Source: Flavobacteriales bacterium (GTDB lineage: Bacteria; Bacteroidota; Bacteroidia; Flavobacteriales_F; PHOS-HE28). Taken from it: a DNA stretch of 64,000 bases. The notes under the pieces were generated by a model. It did no database searches. It had not been told where the DNA came from and saw only the letters and a program-made list of their open reading frames with translations. Position numbers and translations under genes: made by a program. Location of the stretch: positions 3,720,001 through 3,784,000 of the forward strand of contig JADJOI010000003.1 in the NCBI GenBank assembly GCA_016713875.1, in the 5' to 3' direction. Of the stretch, positions 55,830 to 63,641 are shown one piece after another (position 1 is the stretch's first letter; each line of letters begins with the position of its first letter).

Positions 55830-57533
55830 ATGAAACACGTCCCCCTGCGCGGCATGGCCTTCCTGGCCTGCTCAGCCCTCCTTCTGGCCGGCTGCGGCGG
55901 ATTGGGCAAAATGACCAAGTACGCCGAGACCATCAAGTACACGGTCGACCCCAACCCCCTCATCGTCCAAGGCGACAGTGTGGCCGTGAACATCCGAGGC
56001 AACTTCCCCGGCAAGTACTTCTACAAGAAGGCCCAGGTGGAGCTGACCCCCGCCATCACCTATGCCGGGGGCGAGACCCCGCTGAAGATGGCCGGGTTCC
56101 AGGGCGAGGGCGCCGCGGGCAACTACACCGTGATCCCCTACGAGAGCGGCAAGGACTTCAACTACACCGACAAGGTGGCGTACGCGCCGAGCATGGAGAC
56201 CAGCGAGCTGATGATCAAGATCCTCGGCAAGCAGGGCAAGAAGGAGAAGCCCTTCGACCCGGTGAAGATCGCCGACGGCGTCATCACCACGCCGTACCTG
56301 GTGAAGAGCGACGACAAGGTGATCATGGCCAAGGATGCCTTCCAGCGCATCACCCAGCACAGCCAGGACCTGCAGCTCAACTACAACGTGGCCAGCGATG
56401 GGCCGGTGAACGGGGACATGAAGGATGCCGATGTGAAGGCCATGCAGGACTTCCTGAAGGCCAACGCCAAGAACCCGAACGTGGTGATCAAGGGCGTCCG
56501 CATCGATGCGTACGCGTCGCCGGAAGGGGAGGTGGACATGAACGAGGGCCTCGCCAACAAGCGGGACAAGCATGCCATGCGCTGGCTGCAGGCCGAACTG
56601 GGCCGCAACAAGCTGGCCAAGGGCGACTCGCTGTTCACCAGCACGAGCCACGGTGAGGATTGGGACGGCTTCGAGCGGGAGATGAAGGCGAGCAGCTTCG
56701 CGGACAAGGACCTGGTGCTGCGTGTGCTGGGCATGTACCCCGATGTGAACAAGCGCGAGAGCGAGATCAAGAACATGGCGGCCACCTACACGGAGATCCG
56801 CGAGAGCATCCTGCCGAAGCTGCGCCGCAGCGAGGTGAAGCTGAACTACGAGCGCGTGGGCAAGACCGATGAACAGCTCACGGCCATGAGCCGCACCATG
56901 CCGGACAGCCTCACCATCGAGGAACTGCTCTTCTCCGCCACGCTCACCACGGACATGAACGAGCAGCTCCGCATCTATAAGGAAGCCGAGCGCATCCACC
57001 CCACGGACTACCGCGGGGCCAACAACGTGGGCTACATCCACTTCCAGCAGAACCGCCTGGCCGAGGCCGAGGCGCAGTTCCAGAGGGCCAACAGCATCCA
57101 GGACAACCCCATCAGCACCAACAACCTGGGGGCCTGCGCCCGCCTGAAGGGCGACCGCAAGAAGGCCATGGAGCTCTACAAGAAGTCCACCGCCGCCGGT
57201 CCGGAGGTGAGCTACAACATGGGCATCGTGCACATCCAGAACGGCGACTACGGCAGCGCCAACAGCAGCTTCAGCGGGGTGAACGACTTCAACAGCGCCC
57301 TGGCCAAGCTGCTCAGCGGCGATGCCGCCGCCGCGCAGCGCATGCTGGAGGGCAGCCCGGACAAGGACAGCGCCGAAGGCCACTACCTGATGGCCATCTG
57401 CGGCGCCCGCCAGAACAACGGCGACATGGTGCGCAACAACCTCGCTTTGGCCGTGCAGAAGGACGCCAAGCTGGCCGACAAGGCCCGCAAGGACCTCGAG
57501 TTCCGCGCCTTCAAGGACAACCTGGGCATCTAA
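55830..57533 (+). CDS. OmpA/TPR lipoprotein
   Basis: A 567-residue lipoprotein: signal with lipobox LLAGC (Cys22). An N-terminal beta-rich part (about 40-170) is followed by an OmpA-like peptidoglycan-interacting segment (about 215-270: VRIDAYASPEGEVDMNEG, with KRDKHAMRWL), then TPR repeats in the last 180 residues (IHPTDYRGANNVGYIHFQQN, NPISTNNLGACARLKGD). It probably bridges outer membrane and cell wall, or scaffolds a surface complex. The gene is flanked by its own -7 box and a clean terminator. Function beyond this is unknown. Confidence 0.8.
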   Translation: MKHVPLRGMAFLACSALLLAGCGGLGKMTKYAETIKYTVDPNPLIVQGDSVAVNIRGNFPGKYFYKKAQVELTPAITYAGGETPLKMAGFQGEGAAGNYTVIPYESGKDFNYTDKVAYAPSMETSELMIKILGKQGKKEKPFDPVKIADGVITTPYLVKSDDKVIMAKDAFQRITQHSQDLQLNYNVASDGPVNGDMKDADVKAMQDFLKANAKNPNVVIKGVRIDAYASPEGEVDMNEGLANKRDKHAMRWLQAELGRNKLAKGDSLFTSTSHGEDWDGFEREMKASSFADKDLVLRVLGMYPDVNKRESEIKNMAATYTEIRESILPKLRRSEVKLNYERVGKTDEQLTAMSRTMPDSLTIEELLFSATLTTDMNEQLRIYKEAERIHPTDYRGANNVGYIHFQQNRLAEAEAQFQRANSIQDNPISTNNLGACARLKGDRKKAMELYKKSTAAGPEVSYNMGIVHIQNGDYGSANSSFSGVNDFNSALAKLLSGDAAAAQRMLEGSPDKDSAEGHYLMAICGARQNNGDMVRNNLALAVQKDAKLADKARKDLEFRAFKDNLGI

Positions 57534-57553
57534 GCCCGGACGCGATCGATCGA

Positions 57554-57584
57554 AAGCCCTCGGCCACCGGCCGGGGGCTTTTTT
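57554..57584 (+). terminator. Intrinsic terminator after the lipoprotein gene
   Basis: A 12-bp stem with one G-T pair (57554-57565 with 57569-57580) ends in a run of six T residues (57579-57584). It marks the end of the core genome before the accessory island. Confidence 0.9.
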
Positions 57585-57587
57585 CGT

Positions 57588-57595
57588 TAGCTTCG
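57588..57595 (+). promoter_or_regulatory. -7-like box before the RHS fragment
   Basis: TAGCTTCG fits TAnnTTYG and ends three bases before the ATG at 57599, so the fragment might be expressed as a leaderless message. Confidence 0.3.
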
Positions 57596-57598
57596 GGT

Positions 57599-57973
57599 AT
57601 GCGGTCTACGGGGCGATGCCAGGACTATGAGCCCTTCGGATCACTGATGCCCGGGAGGCACTGGCCGGGGGACCTCGCCGGTTACAGGTTCGGGTTCAAC
57701 GGCAAAGAGAACGACAACGAGGTCCACGGCGCCACGGGTACGTTCCAGGACTACGGGATGCGGGCCTACGACACGCGCGTGGGCAGGTTCTTCAGTGTGG
57801 ATCCGATTGCAGCTGAGTACCCTTGGTATACACCCTATCAATTCGCGGGGAACACACCAATCATGGCTGTTGACCTTGATGGCAAAGAGCCAGACGTAAT
57901 CGTCGGTGAGAAGTTCGAGGTCAGAGATGGCCCCAAAGTGTACACGTATTACAAACTACTGAGCCGGTGGTGA
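57599..57973 (+). pseudogene. RHS core tip, 5' part of IS-split RHS toxin gene
   Basis: This 124-codon frame encodes the end of an RHS-repeat core: DYEPFGSLMPGR, then YRFGFNGKENDNEVHG, YDTRVGRFFSVDPIA and NTPIMAVDLDGKEP, the classic boundary after which variable toxin domains begin. The long RHS shell is missing, so this is an orphan core tip plus C-terminal module. From 57958 on, the frame reads into the IS630 element and stops at 57973. Joining 57599-57958 to 59075-59638 restores one open frame of about 307 codons (see the right half). The DNA here is high-G+C near its 5' end and drops toward the toxin part. Confidence 0.8.
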
Positions 57974-59074
57974 AGATCCGGTTTCATGCGGCATATCGAA
58001 CATCGGGGTGACCGAAGTAGCTTTTGATGTGCTTGGGCTTCTTGGACACGCTTCGGTAATGGGCCAAGATGTTCTCAACGAGTTGCTCCTCGGTGCGCGG
58101 CGGCGGAGCGCTGGTCACGTTCTTCTTCAGGTCGGCATTGGCCACCTCCACGGGGTTGAGTTCGGGTGAGTAGCCCGGCATGAAGAACAGTTCGATGCGC
58201 TCCTTGTGCTTTTCCAGCCATGGGCGCAGGACTTTGGCATGATGCACCGGCAGGTTGTCCAGGATGAGGAACACCTTGCGCTTTGCCCCTTTGATCAAAC
58301 GTGCGAGGAAATCCTGGAAGATCTCCGCATCAAGGGCGCCCTTGAAGACCATCCACCGCATCTGGCCGCGATTGGTGATGGTGGAGATGATCGAACGGCC
58401 GAAGCGCTTGTTCAGCACACGCACCACCGGCGTCTTGCCACGCTTGGCGAAGCTCCGTCCACGCACATCATCATTGCGCAGGCCGGTCTCATCCCCCAAT
58501 GGATGTCCGCGCCCTCCAATTCGGCCCTGCGCTTGATCGCCGGATAGACCTCTTCACGCCACTTGCGCACCAGTTCGGGCCGCTGTTCTGCTGCGCGGCG
58601 CATCGGCTTCTGTGCGCTGAAGCCCCAACGGCTCAAGTAGTCGGTCATCGTGCGTTCGGGCAGCACTACGCCGAAGCGTTCTTTGATCAACAGCGCGATG
58701 GCCTTGCGTGACCACAGCGCATAGGGCAACTTCAATTGATCGGGCATCTTGTCAGCGATCAGCCGAAGTGTCTGCTTCTGCTGCTCTTGCGTCAGGATCA
58801 TGCCGCTGCCTTGCGGCCGCCCGCTGCGGCATACCTCAACGGCTCTCCATCCCCCGCGCTGATAGCGTTGCCAAGCATCATTGGCCGCCGTCAGCCCAAG
58901 GCTGCACAGCGCGGAAGACTCTTTCAGCCCGCAACCTTGCAAGCGGCAGCGCACCGCCTGCCGCAATCGTTCGTTCAGCGCCTCATCGCTGAGGCTTCGC
59001 GCATCTGTTCGCTTCATGTCAAGCTCGATCCACAGATCGTGCCGATCGACCGCTTCTTTGTCACCGTCTCAGTA
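57957..59074 (-). mobile_element. IS630-family insertion sequence with TA target duplication
   Basis: The element runs 57959-59072 (1114 bp) between duplicated TA dinucleotides (57957-57958, 59073-59074). Its ends are imperfect inverted repeats: 20 of the outer 26 bases match, starting TACTGAG at both ends when read inwards. It carries a two-frame transposase on the minus strand. TA target duplication plus a DDE transposase with PELNPVE is the IS630-Tc1 signature. I cannot name the IS. Confidence 0.88.
57984..59017 (-). CDS. IS630-family transposase in two frames
   Basis: The first frame (59017 down to about 58497) gives a helix-turn-helix N-terminal half starting MKRTDARSLSDEALNERL and reaching ADIHWG; the second (about 58499 down to 57984) continues GDETGLRNDDV through LDNLPVHHAK to PELNPVEVANADLKK. 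The catalytic acidic residues are Asp in WGDETG, Asp in ILDNLPVH and Glu in NPVE. The two halves overlap at a run of five G on the minus strand (58493-58497); a -1 shift there joins them into about 346 residues. It may be programmed frameshifting, a sequencing slip or a disabling mutation. Confidence 0.85.
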
Positions 59075-59638
59075 AGTGCAGCAGCAATTGAAGTTCTGCA
59101 CTTGTCAACTGGTGTGCCTCGAGAGACGCTCCAGAACACCCTAGTCATGGTCAATCAGGAGTTACATAACAACGTGACCGGTTTCTCAGACCGCGATGCT
59201 GGTGGTGGTGCGATAACCTTGGGGCTATACATCTTCTTCACTGGAAACTATGGTGATCCACAGAAGCAAGGAGATGACGTTGCTGCTTGGATGGACTTGC
59301 TCTCCCATGAAATCGGACACCGAGTACAAGCTGATCGAATGGGCCCCTGGGTATACCCTGCTCAATATGGTCTGGAAGTATTGGAGCAGGCCAAAGAGAT
59401 TGGCTCATTGGATAGTGAAAAGCTCAAACAACGGCATGACGACATGCCGATGGAGAAAGAGGCAGAAGGCCTGCGAACCAAGTATCGAAAGTTCATGAAA
59501 CTGTTTGACTACGAGGGCATCGACAGAAGTGAGCGGAATGCGATGTTGGATATTCTTGGCAGTGAGTGGCCGGATAGTGAGAAGCCACTTTTCATTCAGG
59601 ATGCATACCAACAGGAAACATCACCGACGAGACCATGA
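59073..59638 (+). pseudogene. HEXXH metallopeptidase effector domain, 3' part of IS-split RHS toxin gene
   Basis: After excision of the IS and one TA, the RHS frame continues as KLSAAAIEVLHLSTGVPRET. The domain has the zinc motif HEIGH (59306-59320) within MDLLSHEIGHRVQADRMGP, and a downstream MEKEAEGL whose Glu may be the third zinc ligand. Similar HExxH-ending RHS tips are known in Bacteroidota polymorphic toxins. Lower G+C (about 47%) than the genome suggests horizontal transfer. In the present state this half lacks its own start region, so the gene is broken. It overlaps the immunity candidate start by four bases (ATGA). Confidence 0.75.
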
Positions 59639-60030
59639 CCCATCGTGGCCGAAGTACATTCTTCGCTTTGTCACTTCTCTTCGTCATCGCGGGTTGCATC
59701 TATGGCGAAAACGTACTTGTATACGACGCACACCAAGGCATAATCAGGGATGATACAGGTATTGGCATTGTTAGCCTGTCTATCTATGAGGTTACCGAAT
59801 CAGGTGCCAAGAAGCGGCTCATATGCGAATTCACCCTTGATGAAAAGACAGATGCACAATCTGAAATTCACTTGCGTGGCCCCAATCCGGACTATGTCGT
59901 GACATGCACCGACTCGACCCGTATTGGACACAGGTATCAAGCTGTAAGCTCACACATGGACAGTCGTTCCAGCTTAGAGTTCACCCCGCTCTGGCGCGGG
60001 TCTTCCCCTGATCTCTGGCGCGGGAGTTAG
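59635..60030 (+). CDS. Lipoprotein, candidate immunity protein, 3' end overwritten
   Basis: A 131-codon frame with a lipoprotein signal (lipobox VIAGC, Cys21). The mature part is beta-rich (VSLSIYEVTESGAKKRL). It begins inside the toxin stop (ATGA), the usual arrangement for toxin-immunity pairs. The last 15 or so codons (from about 59985) are read from the inserted RAYT element, beginning at the hairpin CCCGCTCTGGCGCGGG, so the native C-terminus is lost. Whether it still protects against the toxin is unknown. G+C is about 45-48%. Confidence 0.6.
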   Translation: MTHRGRSTFFALSLLFVIAGCIYGENVLVYDAHQGIIRDDTGIGIVSLSIYEVTESGAKKRLICEFTLDEKTDAQSEIHLRGPNPDYVVTCTDSTRIGHRYQAVSSHMDSRSSLEFTPLWRGSSPDLWRGS

Positions 60031-60263
60031 GCGCGGGCGGGCTGGTGCGGGCAGGGGCCGTCCTCCCGTGCCATGTCGTTGGCCGACCGGACGTCCACAG
60101 GTCCGTACTAGCTTGCTCAAGTGAGCCGCAAGTACACGATGCACGATCCGGAAGGCCTGTACTTCCTGTCGTTCGCCACGGTAGGCTGGATCGACGTGTT
60201 CACGCGTCGCGAGTACAAGGATGTCGTGGTGGAGAGCCTGCGGTTCTGCCAGGAGAAGAAAGG
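59985..60263 (+). repeat. Truncated RAYT element copy A (direct repeat)
   Basis: This 279-bp stretch is nearly identical to 60697-60975 (712 bp further on), differing at a few bases such as GTGTTCACG versus GTGCTGACG. It starts with the hairpin CCCGC-TCTGGC-GCGGG and holds the RAYT upstream flank plus the first 48 or so codons of the transposase. Confidence 0.85.
60121..60263 (+). pseudogene. 5' remnant of a RAYT transposase gene
   Basis: The GTG-initiated frame matches the first 48 codons of the intact copy at 60833 (SRKYTMHDPEGLYFLSFATV, then RREYKDVVVESLRF), before diverging at about 60263 where an inverted-repeat element begins. It lacks the His-x-His and Tyr motifs, so it is inactive. 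Confidence 0.85.
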
Positions 60264-60273
60264 CCCTCATTGT

Positions 60274-60569
60274 CGCAAGTCTTCCGCGCGTGCGGGGCTG
60301 AGCGAGAGCAGGCGGGCGACTTGTGCGGAGGATCTCAACGGACAGGTCTCCGGCCTGTTTCCCTTGGCTGCCGAAGCCTTGGCGAAGGCGCGGAACTGGC
60401 CACCACGGCCTATATTTCCCTCTGATGAACCCGGTCCTGTTCTCCGAGCGGACGATCCCGGACAGCGGTGGGCGAAGTCACAGACTTCGCGAGGCTCGTC
60501 GGCGGCTGGCCGACAGGCATCCTCCGCACAAGTCGCCCCGCGCGAACCCAGGGCGCGGGAAGACTTGCG
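60274..60569. repeat. Inverted-repeat element, possible MITE or REP remnant
   Basis: CGCAAGTCTTCC (60274-60285) and GGGCGACTTGTGCGGAGGAT (60314-60333) are matched by perfect complements at 60558-60569 and 60519-60538. The 185-bp centre contains a hairpin GCGAAGTC-ACA-GACTTCGC (60472-60490). No gene is convincing here. It occupies the truncated 3' side of RAYT copy A. Confidence 0.65.
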
Positions 60570-60613
60570 CGATTTGGGGGGGCAAGAGATCTGCGGATGT
60601 TGGGACATCTGGA

Positions 60614-60664
60614 ATAGCCCCGCTAGCGCGGATTTAGCTGGTTCGGATCTGCGATCCGGACCGC
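60614..60664. repeat. Palindromic cluster
   Basis: Two short hairpins, CCGC-TAGC-GCGG (about 60620-60631) and GGATC-TGC-GATCC (about 60646-60658), follow the inverted-repeat element. They resemble small dispersed Bacteroidota palindromes and the CCCGCTCTGGCGCGGG hairpins at the RAYT copy ends. Confidence 0.4.
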
Positions 60665-60696
60665 TCACTTCTTCTCCGCGAGCACGTTGATCAACG

Positions 60697-60832
60697 CCCG
60701 CTCTGGCGCGGGTCTTCCCCTGATCTCTGGCGCGGGAGTTAGGCGCGGGCGGGCTGGTGCGGGCAGGGGCCGTCCTCCCGTGCCATGTCGTTGGCCGACC
60801 GGACGTCCACAGGTCCGTACTAGCTTGCTCAA
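60697..60832 (+). repeat. Upstream flank of the intact RAYT element (copy B)
   Basis: Begins with hairpin CCCGC-TCTGGC-GCGGG. TGGCGCGGGAGTTAGGCGCG (60728-60747) and GGCCGTCCTCCCGTGCC (60768-60784) recur in inverted orientation in every downstream 113-bp unit, so the transposase gene lies between inverted repeat sets. Confidence 0.75.
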
Positions 60833-61369
60833 GTGAGCCGCAAGTACACGATGCACGATCCGGAAGGCCTGTACTTCCTGTCGTTCGCCACGGTAGGCTG
60901 GATCGACGTGCTGACGCGTCGCGAGTACAAGGATGTCGTGGTGGAGAGCCTGCGGTTCTGCCAGGAGCAGAAAGGTCTGGACCTGTTCGAGTGGGTGATC
61001 ATGACCAACCATGTGCATCTGTTGGCACGTGCCAAGCCGGGATCCGCGTTGTCGGATATCATCCGTGATCTGAAGAAGTACACGTCCGGCACTATCCACC
61101 GGATGATCGAACAGAGCGCGACCGAGAGCCGGAAAGCGTGGATGCTCGACCTGCTGCACGCAGCCGGCGAGTCCAACGGCGGGAACTCGGGGTTCCAGCT
61201 TTGGCAGCAGCACAACAAGCCATTGCTGATGGATACGCCCGAGGCGATCGACCGGGTGGTGGCTTACATTCGTGAGAATCCGGTGAAAGAGGGGTTTGTG
61301 GCCAAGGCGGAGGACCATGTGTACGGTTCAGCGCATGAACCCGGGCTGTTGGAACTGGAGAAGGAATGA
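60833..61369 (+). CDS. REP-associated tyrosine transposase (RAYT)
   Basis: A 178-residue Y1-type HUH transposase, GTG start at 60833. The metal-binding motif is TNHVHLLARA (His-x-His, about 58-67), and the likely nucleophile Tyr sits in AYIRENPVKEGFV near residue 144. The length and motifs fit the domesticated RAYT group that acts on REP-type hairpins. It lies between inverted copies of a repeat (upstream flank and the downstream tandem units), the typical RAYT/REP arrangement. The immediate copy A is truncated. This is the intact copy. Confidence 0.85.
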   Translation: MSRKYTMHDPEGLYFLSFATVGWIDVLTRREYKDVVVESLRFCQEQKGLDLFEWVIMTNHVHLLARAKPGSALSDIIRDLKKYTSGTIHRMIEQSATESRKAWMLDLLHAAGESNGGNSGFQLWQQHNKPLLMDTPEAIDRVVAYIRENPVKEGFVAKAEDHVYGSAHEPGLLELEKE

Positions 61370-61371
61370 CG

Positions 61372-61814
61372 GCGCAGAGGCCAGGCTGGATCTTCGGGGG
61401 CACAGTGCCGAAGGCACGGGAGGACGGCCTTCCCGCCCGTGGGCCCATGCGCGCCTAACTCCCGCGCCAGGGTGGTGAGGGACCGCGCGAAGGCCAGGTC
61501 GGATCTTCGGGGGCACAGTGCCGAAGGCACGGGAGGACGGCCTTCCCGCCTGTGGGCCCATGCGCGCCTAACTCCCGCGGAAGGGTGGTGAGGGACCGCG
61601 CAGAGGCCAGGTTGGATCTACGGGGGCACAGTGCCGAAGACACGGGAGGACGGCCATCCCGCCCGTGGGCCCATGCGCGCCTAACTCCCGCGGAAGGGTG
61701 GTGAGGGACCGCGCAGAGGCCAGGTTGGATCTTCGGGGGCACAGTGCCGAAGGCATGGGAGGACGGTCTTCCCGCCCGTGGGCCCATGCGCGCCTAACTC
61801 CTGCGCCAGGGTGG
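61372..61814 (+). repeat. Four tandem 113-bp repeats after RAYT
   Basis: Units start at 61372, 61485, 61598 and 61711, each beginning GCGCAGAGG or GCGCGAAGG; the fourth is cut short near 61814. Each unit holds GGCACAGTGCCGAAGGCAC-type nested hairpins, GGCACGGGAGGACGGCC (61413-61429 in unit 1) and CGCGCCTAACTCCCGCGCCA (61450-61469). The last two are the reverse complements of the RAYT upstream flank. Copies differ at scattered positions (e.g. ACTCCCGCGGAAGG versus ACTCCCGCGCCAGG). No spacers, so not a CRISPR array. Confidence 0.9.
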
Positions 61815-61837
61815 GCGATCTTGGGTAGACGATCCGT

Positions 61838-61877
61838 GGCATAGCTGCGGACCAGCAAAGGGCATAGCTGCGGACCA
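61838..61877. repeat. Short direct repeat
   Basis: GGCATAGCTGCGGACCA occurs at 61838-61854 and 61861-61877 (period 23), between the RAYT array and the PorG-like gene; a related GCACAGCCGC follows at 61893 in inverted sense. Confidence 0.5.
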
Positions 61878-61911
61878 ACACCAAGATGCGCGGCACAGCC
61901 GCAGGCTCGGC

Positions 61912-62883
61912 TCAGAAGATGATCTTCTGGCGGCGGATGCGGGTGCGGTACTTCTTGCTGCCGCTCTTGTACTTGTACAGCTTGTGGTGCACCTGCAGCT
62001 TGATGAAGAGGTAGGCGTCCTTGTCGCTGCTGTCGCCGCGCTGCTGGCCGGGGCTGGTGGTCAGCTCGTTCACGTTGTCGCCCACGCCCAGGCTGGGGTC
62101 GGCCATGTACACGCCCACATCGCCGCTCACCGCGCGGATGGCCTCGGGGTCGTAGTACACGGTGCTCACATCGTCGATGTAGTCGGTGAAGGTGGTGGTG
62201 TGCTGCAGCTCCAGGCCCACGCTCCACTGCTTGGTGAGCGCCTTGCGGATGCCGAAGCCCATGGGCACGCAGAAGCCGAAGTTGCTGTACTCCTGCGCCC
62301 CGCCCGGCAGGCCCTGTCCTTCGGTGCGCAGCGGCTTCAGGCGCACCCAGCTGTTGTTGAACTTGCCCCGCGGGTCGAAGTAGAAGCCGCCGACGCCGAT
62401 GAAGCCGTACAGCCCCACCCGGCTCGCCTTCTGGCCCTTCACCCCGCGCAGGTCGTAGATGTGGCCGAGCTCCTCCTTGAAGGCGTGCAGCTCATACACC
62501 ACGCTGAACTCGAACACATCGCTGCGGAAGTTGAGGTTCCGGTTGCGGCGGAAGGTCTCGGCGGTGAGGTTATCGTTGCCTGCGAGCACCCCATAGGTGA
62601 GGGAGGTGCGCAGGGCCATCTTCTCGCGGAGGTAGTAGCGCCAGCCCAGGCTGAACGCCGGGCGTGTCTGGCTCACCTCCAGGTCCCAGATGAAGCTGGT
62701 GCCGATCTGGTCGCGGCCGCCCAGCTCGCCCAGGAAGTTGGACGCGCCGAGCCCGATGGTGATCTCGTTGCGGTTGGTCTTCCAGTAGTTCGACTTGCGG
62801 AAGTACTGGGCATGAAGGCCGGTGCCTCCCACGAGGCCCACCAGCAGCAGGACAGTGATGCGTAGCGCGTAGCGTCCCTTCAT
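61912..62883 (-). CDS. PorG-like outer-membrane protein (DUF6089 type)
   Basis: A 323-residue exported barrel-like protein. The signal peptide (1-25, ending HAQ) is followed by YWKTNRNEITIGLGASNFLGELGG, LGWRYYLREKMALRTSL and YELHAFKEELG, a pattern seen in the DUF6089/PorG family of T9SS-associated outer-membrane proteins. The C-terminal tail (KYKSGSKKYRTRIRRQKIIF) is strongly basic, unlike a standard barrel end. TACATTTG on the minus strand (62904-62911) is the likely -7 box. PorG identity is inferred from this pattern only; a generic barrel is possible. Confidence 0.6.
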   Translation of the reverse strand: MKGRYALRITVLLLVGLVGGTGLHAQYFRKSNYWKTNRNEITIGLGASNFLGELGGRDQIGTSFIWDLEVSQTRPAFSLGWRYYLREKMALRTSLTYGVLAGNDNLTAETFRRNRNLNFRSDVFEFSVVYELHAFKEELGHIYDLRGVKGQKASRVGLYGFIGVGGFYFDPRGKFNNSWVRLKPLRTEGQGLPGGAQEYSNFGFCVPMGFGIRKALTKQWSVGLELQHTTTFTDYIDDVSTVYYDPEAIRAVSGDVGVYMADPSLGVGDNVNELTTSPGQQRGDSSDKDAYLFIKLQVHHKLYKYKSGSKKYRTRIRRQKIIF

Positions 62884-63021
62884 GCGTGCACCCGGTTTCC
62901 GTTCAAATGTATCCGCTGGGGCGGAACGGCCAAGTGACCGGAGGCCGTCCTATCCCCATAGACCTGTTGAAGGGCCAAAGGTTGCCTTTGTACGCGGGTC
63001 CGGCGGCCGGGTTCGGGCCCC

Positions 63022-63555
63022 TCAACGCCCTGCGAACCACCAGAGCACCACGCCGGCGCAGACCGAGACGTTGAGGGAGTGCTTGGCGCCGTGCTGGGGG
63101 ATCACCAGGCAGCCGTCACAGGCTTCGATCACCGCGTCGCTCACCCCGTGCAGTTCGTTGCCGAACACCAGGGCCAGCGGGGCGTCGGACGGATGAGCCA
63201 CCTCCGTCAAGGGCACCGCCCGAAGCGTCTGCTCCACGGCCAGCACCCGGTAGCCACGGGCCTGCAGGCGCCGAACGGCCTGGGCGGCATCGGGGGCATG
63301 CTCCCAGGGCACGGTGGCCGTGGCGCCCAGCGCGGTCTTCTCGATCTCGCGGTGGGGCGGCAGCGGGGTGAATCCACAGAGCGTGAGGCCCTCCAGGGCG
63401 AAGGCGTCGGCCGTGCGGAACACCGAGCCCACGTTGTGGCGGCTCCGCACATCGTCCAGCACCACGCGCACCGGCCTTCGTGGAGCGGCGCGGACCTGCT
63501 CCGGGCTGAGCCGGCCCAGCTCGTCGATGGCCAGTTTTCGGTCGTCCGTGGGCAT
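63022..63555 (-). CDS. TrmH/SpoU-family RNA methyltransferase
   Basis: A 177-residue SPOUT methyltransferase that 2'-O-methylates tRNA or rRNA using AdoMet. Motif 1 SRHNVGSVFRTADAF (about 38-52), motif 2 LVFGNELHGVSD and motif 3 IPQHGAKHSLNVSVCAG form the knot-type AdoMet site. The length fits the short TrmH-like group without an N-terminal domain. Divergent from mutS, with a TATTTTCG box (minus strand, 63615-63622) in the 86-base gap. Specific RNA target unknown. Confidence 0.9.
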   Translation of the reverse strand: MPTDDRKLAIDELGRLSPEQVRAAPRRPVRVVLDDVRSRHNVGSVFRTADAFALEGLTLCGFTPLPPHREIEKTALGATATVPWEHAPDAAQAVRRLQARGYRVLAVEQTLRAVPLTEVAHPSDAPLALVFGNELHGVSDAVIEACDGCLVIPQHGAKHSLNVSVCAGVVLWWFAGR

Positions 63556-63641
63556 GGATCGTGGATAACCGGAGGGGTGAGGGACGGCGGACGGGCCGTA
63601 CTTTTCCGGGCTGGCGAAAATAGGCGGCCGGCACGGTCACC

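Noticed and set aside
60323..60690. Small frames in the inverted-repeat element between the two RAYT copies
   Set aside because: They coincide with the inverted arms and hairpins, have unusual Arg/Ser/Pro-rich composition and no start context.
61372..61814. Possible CRISPR array
   Set aside because: The 113-bp units abut each other with no unique spacers, copies diverge at scattered positions, and no cas gene is nearby; the RAYT link explains them better.
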